This document shows positions 33,661 to 40,248 of a stretch of DNA of 53,199 nt, in pieces (the stretch's first letter is position 1; every line of letters begins with the position of its first letter). The notes under the pieces are model-generated. The model saw only the letters and a list, made by a program, of their open reading frames with translations. It had not been told where the DNA came from and did not search any database. Where the stretch lies: the NCBI GenBank assembly GCA_029960955.1, contig JASBVS010000005.1, forward strand, positions 1 through 53,199. The letters run 5' to 3'. The translations under genes were made by a program, and so were the position numbers. This DNA is from Bacillota bacterium (GTDB lineage: Bacteria; Bacillota; Sulfobacillia; JAIMAT01).

Positions 33661-34575
33661 ATGGGCTTCCGCCTCGAACGCCTGTCGATGGAGCCGGTTC
33701 TCCGGCCCGTGGAAGAGCACGCCTGGGAGCGCGCCGCCGTCTTCAACGCGGCGGCGACGCTCTGGCGCAACCGCATCGTTCTTCTCTACCGCGCCTCGGA
33801 CCAGCCCTTCGGGCTGGACTACTCGCACGCCTACACCTCGGCCATCGGCTTCGCCGAGAGCCGCGACGGCATCCACTTCGAGCGGCGCCCCGAGCCGGTC
33901 ATGCGCGGCGTCGGCCCCCAGGAAGCGCGCGGCGTGGAGGACCCGCGCCTGACCCGGATCGGCGACCGCTTCCACATGGTCTACACGGCCTTCGGCGGCC
34001 GGGAGCCCTCCGACTTCCGCATCGCCGTGGCCACCTCCCGGGACCTCCTCCACTGGGGGCAGCGGCGGCTCCTCCTGGACGAGCCCAACAAGGACGGCGC
34101 GCTCCTTCCCGCGCGGATCGCCGGGCGCTACTTCCTCTTCCATCGCCGCCCGCCGTCGATCTGGCTGGCGGAGTCGACGGACATGATCCACTGGGAGAAC
34201 CACCGCGAGATCCTGCTGCCCCGGGCCGGCTACTGGGACTCGGCGCGCATCGGCGTCGGCCCGGCGCCCCTCCGTGTCGAGGAAGGCTGGCTCCTCATCT
34301 ACCACGGCGTCGACGGCCGGAACACCTACCGCCTGGGGGCGGCTCTCCTGGACGCGCAGGAGCCGTGGCGGGTCCTCGACCGCCTGGAGGAGCCCATCCT
34401 GGAACCGGAGACCGACTGGGAGCGGAACGGCTGGATTCCCAACGTGGTCTTCGCCTGCGGCGCCGTCGACGTGGGCGACCGCCTGCTCGTCTTCTACGGC
34501 GCCGCCGACACGTACGTGGGCGCGGCCCAGGTGGCCAAGTCCGAGATCCGCTTCGAGAGCCGGCGCGCGGCTTGA
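33661..34575 (+). CDS. GH130-type glycoside phosphorylase/hydrolase
   Basis: 304 aa. Only the ATG at 33661 is a usable start, though its ribosome binding site is poor. The five-bladed propeller family is recognised by FNAAATLWRNRIVLLYRASD, GVEDPRLTRIGDRFHMVYTA, the catalytic Asp region EPNKDGALLPARIAGRYFLF and LLIYHGVDGRNTYRLGAALL. GH130 enzymes phosphorolyse beta-1,4- or beta-1,2-mannosides (releasing mannose-1-phosphate) or, in some branches, hydrolyse them. The specificity cannot be read. It stands alone, with a transporter pseudogene convergent behind it, so the original sugar pathway may have been partly lost here. Confidence 0.88.
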   Translation: MGFRLERLSMEPVLRPVEEHAWERAAVFNAAATLWRNRIVLLYRASDQPFGLDYSHAYTSAIGFAESRDGIHFERRPEPVMRGVGPQEARGVEDPRLTRIGDRFHMVYTAFGGREPSDFRIAVATSRDLLHWGQRRLLLDEPNKDGALLPARIAGRYFLFHRRPPSIWLAESTDMIHWENHREILLPRAGYWDSARIGVGPAPLRVEEGWLLIYHGVDGRNTYRLGAALLDAQEPWRVLDRLEEPILEPETDWERNGWIPNVVFACGAVDVGDRLLVFYGAADTYVGAAQVAKSEIRFESRRAA

Positions 34576-34642
34576 GCCGAGGCGGAGATCGCATCGAGGG
34601 CCCGGTCCCCGGGCGATAGCCGGATCGCCGGAGGAGCGGAGC

Positions 34643-34756
34643 GGGCGGCAGCGGATGCGACGATCCCGCTGCCGCCCACTCGTCGTCCTGCAGGCCGGCC
34701 GGCCCCGCGGGGAACCGGCCGGCCTCGCTCCGGGCGCCGGCAAGCTGCCGGCGCCC
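34643..34756. repeat. Three consecutive perfect GC hairpins between convergent units
   Basis: Arms 34643-34654/34666-34677 (12 bp), 34692-34702/34715-34725 (11 bp, the loop contains a further CCCCGCGGGG) and 34732-34742/34746-34756 (11 bp, loop AGC). They fill the 187-nt gap between the GH130 gene and the transporter pseudogene. They are not copies of each other. They could act as bidirectional terminators or as mRNA 3'-end protectors; none has a clear U tract. Confidence 0.55.
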
Positions 34757-34762
34757 GCCGCC

Positions 34763-35610
34763 TCAGGCGGGCTCCCCAGGAACCGGGCTCCCGCTGGGCG
34801 GAGCGACCGCCGACCGCACCGCCGGCACAGCCGCCTCGCCGCCCACCTCGGCCCAGATGGAGTTCCGGTGCGTCTCCCGGACGAGGAAGGCGCCGACCAG
34901 GAAGGTGACGGCGCCCACCGTCATGGGGTAGAAGAGGCCGGCGTAGGCGTTGCCTGTAGGCCCGATCCGGTCGGAGAGCGCACCGAAGAGCACGAAGAAG
35001 GGGGCGCCCAGCGCCAGGGCGACCGCCATCACCGTGTTGGCGGTCACGAAGGGGACCTTGAGGACGTTGCTGAGCGGCGCGCGCGAGGACTTCCCCTCCT
35101 CCTTCAGGCGCGCGAAGAGCGGCGACTCGCGGAGGCTGAGCCGGATCCAGAGGGAGATGGCCACCAGCACGATGGAGAGGAGGAAGGGGAGGCGCCAGCC
35201 CCAGGCGCTGAAGGCCTCCTCACCCAGGGAGAGGCGGGTGGCCAGGATGACCAGCAGCGAGACGAAGAAGCCGGCGGTGGCGGTGATCTGGATGAAGCTG
35301 GTGTAGTAGCCCCGGCGGTCGTCCGGCACGTGCTCGGCCACGTAGATGGCCGCGTGAGGGTGACCAGGAAGGCGTACTTCCTCCCGATCAGGTCGCCGAT
35401 GCGGCCGAAGACGGCGGCGCCGAAGGGACGGACGACGAAGCCCGTGGCGAAGGTGGCCAGCGTGGCCAGGAGCGCGGCCGTCGGGTTGCCGGGCGGGTAG
35501 AACTTGCCCGAGATGACCGTCTGCGGCGAACCCGCATCCTCCTCTCTCCCTTTTCTGCCCGTGAACACGCCTTTGCACGGGGCTTGGCAGGCCAAGGGGC
35601 AGGGGAGCAC
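34763..35610 (-). pseudogene. MHS-family (shikimate/2-oxoglutarate permease-like) transporter remnant
   Basis: Two overlapping frames together read as a metabolite:H+ symporter with pieces missing. The first frame (homology from about 35520) has NPTAALLATLATFATGFVVR, then PFGAAVFGRIGDLIGRKYAF. Near 35357 the reading jumps frame to AAIYVAEHVPDDRRGYYTSF, skipping about two membrane segments. The second frame then reads EEAFSAWGWRLPFLLSIVLV and LRESPLFARLKEEGKSSRAP, jumps in frame to FVLFGALSDRIG, and jumps again to GNAYAGLFYPMTVG with VRETHRNSIWAEV, the usual C-terminus. The N-terminal segment (WYDF motif) is absent. About 270 residues remain of a normal 430-450. Not functional as a transporter. 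Confidence 0.82.
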
Positions 35611-35705
35611 GCTCTCGCGCGGCCGGTCGATGGCCGCAGGCGGGCGAACGGTGGCGTGAGGCGGTAGAACGGCGGTTCAGCGGCGAGGGCGGGCCGGCTG
35701 ACTGC

Positions 35706-36101
35706 TCAGACGTCGAAGACGATGAGCGCCTCCCGCCCGGGCGCTCCCGCCGCCTCGGCCGCCTCCAGCCGGTCGAGGAGCGCGTTCAGGACGCGCGCCT
35801 GCTCGCCCACCGCCCGGCGAACCGTCACCGCGTCCCACATGGCCAGGAGGGCGACCACGATGGCGACCGAGGCCTGTCCCGAGGTCCAGCCCGTCGAGAG
35901 ACCGACGCCCACGACCAGCCCGCTGACCAGGGCGGCGTGCGAGCTGGGCATGCCGCCCGGCTCCACGAAACGGCGCCAGAGGAGCCGCCGCGCCCGGAGG
36001 CTCTCGGCCACACCCTTCCAGATCTGGGCGATGGCCATGCTCAGGAGGGCGACCACCAGGATGGGGTCGAGCCCGATCAGGTGGAGAAGCCGGTGGATCA
36101 C
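35706..36101 (-). CDS. Divergent PAP2 family membrane protein (YuiD/DUF212)
   Basis: 131 aa. GTG start overlapping the stop of the deacetylase gene (GTGA), with GGAGG nine nucleotides upstream. The family hallmark EPGGMPSSHAALVSGLVVG is complete, as is the later WDAVTVRRAVGEQARVLNAL. Four hydrophobic segments are visible (DPILVVALLSMAIAQIWKG, HAALVSGLVVGVGLSTGW, ASVAIVVALLAMWDAV). The family is related to PAP2 phosphatases but its substrate is not established; undecaprenyl- or lipid-phosphate has been assumed. Its neighbours, a deacetylase and a glycolipid synthase, fit an envelope role. Confidence 0.9.
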   Translation of the reverse strand: MIHRLLHLIGLDPILVVALLSMAIAQIWKGVAESLRARRLLWRRFVEPGGMPSSHAALVSGLVVGVGLSTGWTSGQASVAIVVALLAMWDAVTVRRAVGEQARVLNALLDRLEAAEAAGAPGREALIVFDV

Positions 36102-36901
36102 GGGCGGCTTCCTCCGGCGTCCCCGCCTCCGCCGGCCGGCGACGGGAGCCCGCCGCCCGCCGGCGCCGCCTCCGCGCCCAGCAGCTGCTCGAGGGAGAGC
36201 AGGGCGAAGCCGGCCTGCCGCATCCGGGCGACCAGCTCGGGGAGCGCCGCCAGCGTCCGCTCCGGCGCTCCCTGGGCGCCTCCGGCGTCGTGCAGGAGGA
36301 CGATCGCTCCGGGGCGGAGCCCCTGGCGGACGCGCCGCACGATGGAGGCCGGCGTCGCCCGCGCCTTCCAGTCGTCGCCCACGGCGCTCCAGAGGACGAT
36401 CCGCGCCCGCGTCCGCGCCGCGCCCAGCCAGACCGCCCAGTTGAAGGCGCCCCACGGCGGGCGGAGGAAGCGGACCGGCCGGCCGCCCAGGTCCTCCAGC
36501 AGCGCGGCCGCGTCCTCGATCTCGCGCAGCGTCGCCGCCGGGCCGAGCGTCCAGGCGTGGCGGTGCGACCAGGTGTGGTTCCCGATCGTGTGGCCCGCCG
36601 CCAGCACTTCCCGGACCAGGGCCGGCTCCCGCGCCGCCCGCCGCCCCACCATGAAGAAGGTGGCCGGCACGCCCAGCCGGTCCAGCGCCTCCAGAAAGCG
36701 CGGCGTGCTGGCCGGGTCGGGCCCGTCGTCGAAGGTGAGCGCCGCCCGCGGCCGCCCGTCGCCGGCGCCCCGCGCGACCACGCCCGCGTGCAGGTAGTGG
36801 CCGAGCAGCTCGGGCAGCCCCTCCACCGCCAGCCAGGCCGCCCCGGCCGCCGCCGCCAGACTCGCTCCCCGCCCCGGCAAGCCGGCTCCGCCCACGCCCA
36901 T
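36098..36901 (-). CDS. Polysaccharide deacetylase (NodB domain), membrane-anchored
   Basis: 267 aa, ATG with GGGAGGAG upstream. A hydrophobic N-terminal stretch (LAAAAGAAWLAVEGLPELL) probably anchors it facing outward. The NodB domain has all five motifs: TFDDGPDPAST (motif 1), HTWSHRHAW (motif 2), RPPWGAFNW (motif 3), GDDWKARA (motif 4) and LLHDAGG (motif 5), so the Asp-His-His metal site and the catalytic base are kept. It would remove N-acetyl groups from peptidoglycan or another GlcNAc polymer. The C-terminal 25 residues are Gly/Ala/Pro-rich and probably disordered. Coupled by overlap to the divergent PAP2 gene and 16 nt behind the glycosyltransferase. Confidence 0.92.
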   Translation of the reverse strand: MGVGGAGLPGRGASLAAAAGAAWLAVEGLPELLGHYLHAGVVARGAGDGRPRAALTFDDGPDPASTPRFLEALDRLGVPATFFMVGRRAAREPALVREVLAAGHTIGNHTWSHRHAWTLGPAATLREIEDAAALLEDLGGRPVRFLRPPWGAFNWAVWLGAARTRARIVLWSAVGDDWKARATPASIVRRVRQGLRPGAIVLLHDAGGAQGAPERTLAALPELVARMRQAGFALLSLEQLLGAEAAPAGGGLPSPAGGGGDAGGSRP

Positions 36902-36917
36902 CCACTCCTCCCGACGG

Positions 36918-38108
36918 CTAGGGACGCCTCGACAGGCTCGCCAAGCGCAGCACCTCGCCGGCCACCTGGCGCGCCGCGTCGGGCCGGCCGGCGGCCCGCG
37001 CGGCCGCCTGCAGCCCGGCCAGCCTCTCCGGCCGGCCGAGGAGCTCGCGCACCTGGCGCTCCAGCTCCTCCGCCTGTCGCGCCACGAGCCCCGCCTTCCG
37101 CCCCAGGAGCCAGGCGGCGTTGGCCTCCTCCTGGCCGGGGATGGGGCGGTAGATGAGCGGCGGCACGCCCGCCGCCAGCGCCTCGGCGGTGGTCAGGCCG
37201 CCGGCCTTGGTGATCACCAGGTCGGCCGCCGCCATCAGGCGCGGCATCGCGTCCGTGAAGCCGAAGACCCGCGCCCGCTGCCGGCCGCCGGGCACCCCGG
37301 CGACCAGCGCCTTCAGCCTCTCTTTCAGATGCCGGTCCCGGCCGGCCACCAGCAGGAACTGGAACTCCGGCTCCAGTCGCAGGAGGCGCTCCGCCACCGT
37401 GGCCACGGCGGCCAGGGCGCCGAAGGCGCCGCCGGTGACCAGCAGGGTCGGCCGGTCCGGTCTCAGCCTCATCTCCTCGCGCGCCCGCGCCCGCTCCTCC
37501 GGCGTGTGCGGCCGGAAGCCGCGGCGCACCGGGATGCCGGTGACGCGGACGACGTCCGCAGGCTCGCCGCGCGCGAGCAGGCTCTCCCGGACTTCCTCGC
37601 TGCCCACGCAGTAGAGGTCGGTGCCCGGATGGACCCACTGGCTGTGCACCGTGTAGTCGGTGATGACCGTGACCACCGGCACGTCGATCAGCCCGCTGCG
37701 CCGCAGGTGGACCAGGACCCCTGCCGGCACGGGGAAGGTGCAGACCGCCACGCGCGGGCGGCGGCTGCGCACCACGGAGAGGAGGTGGCTCCGGCCGAGA
37801 CGGTTGAGAAACTTCTGCCAGGGAGAATCATCGCGCAGGAAGCCTGTCCGGTGGTAGAAGAGTCCGTAGGACCAGGGCGCGTGGCGCAGCATGGCGATGT
37901 AGATGTCGCCCACCCCGCGGTTGAAAAGGTGGCCGACCATCTCCATGCCGTCGACCTGGTCGACGCGCAGCCCGGGGGCCGCCTCGAGCAGCGCCTCGCG
38001 GACCGCGCGCGCCGCCTGGCGGTGGCCCGCGCCCCAGGTGGCGTCGAGGAGGAGGATGTCCACCGGCTGTTCCCGGCTGCCTTCCAGCGTCGGAGTCGGC
38101 GCGTTCAC
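36918..38108 (-). CDS. Diacylglycerol glucosyltransferase / MGDG-synthase-like glycosyltransferase
   Basis: 396 aa, GT28-type GT-B enzyme. N-terminal LLLDATWGAGHRQAARAVRE is the MGDG synthase motif (G-x-GH), followed by VHSQWVHPGTDLYCVGSEEV. The C-terminal nucleotide-sugar domain has LLVTGGAFGALAAVATVAER and DLVITKAGGLTTAEALAAGV followed by PPLIYRPIPGQEEANA. Relatives (UgtP/YpfP) make glucosyl-diacylglycerol, the anchor of lipoteichoic acid and a membrane lipid. The start is a GTG only six nucleotides after a TATGAT, so the mRNA may be leaderless. First gene of a unit with the deacetylase and the PAP2-like protein. Acceptor and sugar are inference. Confidence 0.9.
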   Translation of the reverse strand: MNAPTPTLEGSREQPVDILLLDATWGAGHRQAARAVREALLEAAPGLRVDQVDGMEMVGHLFNRGVGDIYIAMLRHAPWSYGLFYHRTGFLRDDSPWQKFLNRLGRSHLLSVVRSRRPRVAVCTFPVPAGVLVHLRRSGLIDVPVVTVITDYTVHSQWVHPGTDLYCVGSEEVRESLLARGEPADVVRVTGIPVRRGFRPHTPEERARAREEMRLRPDRPTLLVTGGAFGALAAVATVAERLLRLEPEFQFLLVAGRDRHLKERLKALVAGVPGGRQRARVFGFTDAMPRLMAAADLVITKAGGLTTAEALAAGVPPLIYRPIPGQEEANAAWLLGRKAGLVARQAEELERQVRELLGRPERLAGLQAAARAAGRPDAARQVAGEVLRLASLSRRP

Positions 38109-38114
38109 GCTCCG

Positions 38115-38120
38115 ATCATA
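38115..38120 (-). promoter_or_regulatory. -10 element TATGAT directly before the glycosyltransferase GTG
   Basis: TATGAT in minus orientation ends six nucleotides before the GTG at 38108, which puts the expected transcription start on the start codon itself. No good -35 is visible. If used, translation would be leaderless. Confidence 0.4.
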
Positions 38121-38154
38121 CCGCGGCCCGGAACGGCGAGAGGAGGCGAAACGC

Positions 38155-39495
38155 GTGGCTCTCCGCGCGCCGGAGTTCCCGCAGGAGCTGGAGTGGATCG
38201 GCAGCTCGCACCCCGTCCGCCTGGCCGACCTGCGCGGGCGCCTGCTCCTGCTCCACTTCTGGACTTACGGCTGAATCAACTGCCAGAACGTGCTGCCGCA
38301 GTTGCGGCGCCTGGAAGAACGGTTCGGGCCGGGCGGCCTGACGGTGCTCGGCATCCACTCCGGCAAGTTCACGGCCGAACGGGAGACGGAGCGGATCCGG
38401 AGGGCCGTCGAGCGGCTCGGCATCGGGCACCCGGTCGCCAACGACGCCGGCTTCGCCGTCTGGGAGGCCTACGCGGTCCGGGCGTGGCCGACGCTCGTCT
38501 TCGTCGACCCGCTGGGGAGGGTGGTCGGTCGCCACGAGGGCGAGTTCGCGCCCGCCGAGATGGAGCGCGTGGTGGAGGGCCTTCTCGCCCGCTTCCGCGA
38601 GGAAGGCCTGCTCCGCCCCGGCGCCGCCTCCTCCCCCTCCGCGGAGGAGGCGGAGGCGCCCCCGCGCGGCCTCGCCTTCCCCGGCAAGCTGCTGGTCGCG
38701 GGCGACCGGATCTGGCTCTCCGACTCCGGCCACGGGCGGGTGCTGGCCTTCGACCGTTCGGGCCGGCTGCTCGCGACGGTGGAGGGCCTGGTGGCCCCTC
38801 AGGGACTGGCTTGGCTGCGCGACTCGCTCTGGATCGCCGATCCGGCGGCGGGGACGATCTGGCGGATCCCGCCCGGGGAAAGCCGGGCGCGCCCCTTCGC
38901 CGAGGGGCTTCGACAGCCCTGGGACCTGGCCACGGACGGGGAGAGCCTCTGGATCGCCATGGCCGGCGCCCACCAGATCTGGCGCGCCGCGCCGCCCGAG
39001 CCGCCCCGTCCCTGGGCGGGCCTGGGCTGGGAGGGGCTGCGCGACGGCAGCCTGGCCGCAGCCATGTTCGCCCAGCCGAGCGGCCTGGCCTTCGCTTGCC
39101 GGCACCTCTGGGTGGCCGACAGCGAGGCCAGCGCCATCCGCGAGGTCGACCCGGCCGGCGGGCGCGTGCGCACCTGGGTGGGCAGCGGCCTCTTCGACTT
39201 CGGCGACCGGGACGGCGAGGCGGAGGCGGCCCGTCTCCAGCATCCCCTGGGCGTCGCCTGGGACGCGCGGCGGGAGTGTCTCTACGTCGCCGACACGTAC
39301 AACGGCAAGGTGAAGCGGCTGGACCCCGGGAGCCGCCGGGTCGAGACGCTGGCGCGCGGCTTCCACGAACCGGGCGGGCTGGCCTGGGACGCGCAGGGCG
39401 ACCGGATCTTCGTCTGCGACACCAACGACCACGCCGTCCGCCTCCTCCACCCGGAGAAGGGGAGCGTGGAGAGGTGGTCCCCGGCGCTTCCCTAG
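38155..39495 (+). CDS. Probable selenoprotein: thioredoxin-fold domain plus NHL propeller, in-frame TGA as Sec40
   Basis: 446 aa if the TGA at 38272-38274 is read as selenocysteine. The GTG at 38155 has AGGAGG eight nucleotides upstream. Residues 1-150 are thioredoxin-like: FPQELEWIGSSHPVRLADLR, then LLLLHFWTYG-U-INCQNVLPQL and RAWPTLVFVDPLGRVVGRHE. Cysteine homologues have WTYCCINC; here the second Cys is TGA and the partner Cys43 is kept, giving U-x-x-C. Residues about 170-446 are NHL/YVTN-type propeller blades (LLVAGDRIWLSDSGHGRVLA, GVAWDARRECLYVADTYNGK). A hairpin follows the TGA immediately. Both sides of the TGA are in the same frame with coding quality intact, which argues against decay. 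The alternative is a point-mutated or misread Cys codon. Probably a thiol/selenol oxidoreductase; partner unknown. Confidence 0.85.
38272..38303 (+). promoter_or_regulatory. SECIS-like hairpin immediately after the UGA
   Basis: From the TGA, the RNA can fold with AACTGC (38278-38283) against GCAGTT (38298-38303), then CAG (38284-38286) against CTG (38293-38295), with a CC bulge and apical loop AACGTG (38287-38292). The loop GU lies 16-17 nt after the UGA. Bacterial SECIS elements are short stem-loops just 3' of the UGA with a G/GU-containing apical loop at about this distance. The match is by eye. Confidence 0.6.
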
Positions 39496-39734
39496 GATCC
39501 TTCGCCCCGGGCGGGCCCCCGGGCAGGCCAGGCCTTCCGCCTCTTCCTCCTCTCGCGGCCGGGGTCGGGGGAGGCGGGGACGGTCCGGCCGCCCCGGATC
39601 AGCTCGAACTGGGGCGCCTGGCGGCGCATGCCGCGCACCACCACGGCCGTGAAGAGCCCGAAGACGACGACGGCGGCGCTGGCCAGGTACCAGAGGCTGA
39701 AGGCCTGCCAGGCCGCCACGCTCATGTGCGGCAT
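39492..39734 (-). CDS. Small single-pass membrane protein
   Basis: 80 aa. Two ATGs (MPHMSV...) are each served by one of two GGGAGG copies upstream; I take the first. One membrane segment (about 10-34, FSLWYLASAAVVVFGLFTAV) is followed by a basic region VRGMRRQAPQFELIRGG and an Arg/Lys/Pro-rich tail that is probably cytoplasmic. No family recognised. Its stop shares the CTAG palindrome with the stop of the convergent selenoprotein gene. The hydrophobic segment and double ribosome binding site support it as real, though the tail composition is shadow-like. Confidence 0.6.
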   Translation of the reverse strand: MPHMSVAAWQAFSLWYLASAAVVVFGLFTAVVVRGMRRQAPQFELIRGGRTVPASPDPGRERRKRRKAWPARGPARGEGS

Positions 39735-39775
39735 CCTCCCGACCTCCCGGAGGGCGGCCACCTCCCGCGGCTGCT

Positions 39776-40133
39776 TCAGGCCGCCTCTCCGGTCCCAGTG
39801 TAGCGCCAACCACCGCCGTCACCCCAGGACCGGTCCAGGTCGACGGCGAGGCCGCGGAGCGCGTAGGGCGAGCGCTGCCACAGGTTGTCGTACGGCCAGC
39901 GGGAGGCGTTCCGGCCGTCGCTCCAAGCCGGTGAGCCCGCCTGCCAGAAACGCTGGGCGAGCCGCGCCTCGCGGAGCCACTGGAGGACGTACCGGCTGCC
40001 GTAGGCCCCGACGGGGCAGGAAGGAGCCGCCCAGCCCCGTGCGACCCGCTCGGCGCGCCATGGAGAGCACCTCCGCCTCGCGGCGGGTCAGGTTCTTCGC
40101 GGGGACTCCCCTCCGGTGGTCGCCTCCGTCCAT
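39776..40133 (-). pseudogene. Frameshifted gene remnant, family not recognised
   Basis: An ATG-started frame (MDGGDHRRGVPAKNLTRREA, from 40133) loses sense near 40055. From there the next frame reads well to a TGA at 39776: RAERVARGWAAPSC, YGSRYVLQWLREARLAQRFW, SDGRNASRWPYDNLWQRSPY, ALRGLAVDLDRSWGDGGW. The second part has no start codon of its own after its preceding TGA, while its Trp/Tyr-rich, balanced composition looks like genuine protein. A single-base indel joining the frames would restore about 118 codons. It is either a recent pseudogene or a sequencing error. No homology is recognised. Confidence 0.4.
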
Positions 40134-40204
40134 CCGCAGGCTATGCGCGGGGCCGGTCGAAGTGCGGCGGGACGGGCCGGCCGGGGGCGCGGGGAGGAAG
40201 AGGC

Positions 40205-40233
40205 GTCGGCCCCCGCCAGGGGCGGGGGCCGAC
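40205..40233 (-). terminator. Terminator of the aldolase/dehydrogenase unit
   Basis: Perfect 13-bp arms (40205-40217 and 40221-40233) with a 3-nt loop lie 15 nt after the aldolase stop. In the minus-strand RNA the tail is GCCTCTTCCTCC, pyrimidine-rich but with few consecutive U. The strength of the stem and its position make termination likely. Confidence 0.65.
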
Positions 40234-40248
40234 GGGCTCGGCGGGCGC

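Noticed and set aside
38155-38274. Reading the first part of the selenoprotein gene as a separate 39-codon peptide, or the whole as a pseudogene
   Set aside because: The TGA is the only lesion, is at the redox cysteine position, and is followed by a suitable hairpin; both parts keep normal coding quality. It remains the alternative if no Sec machinery exists.
39819-40133. LTRREAEVL in the first frame of the broken gene, matching the start of LuxR-type HTH domains
   Set aside because: Only nine residues match and what follows has no HTH pattern, so this is chance similarity.
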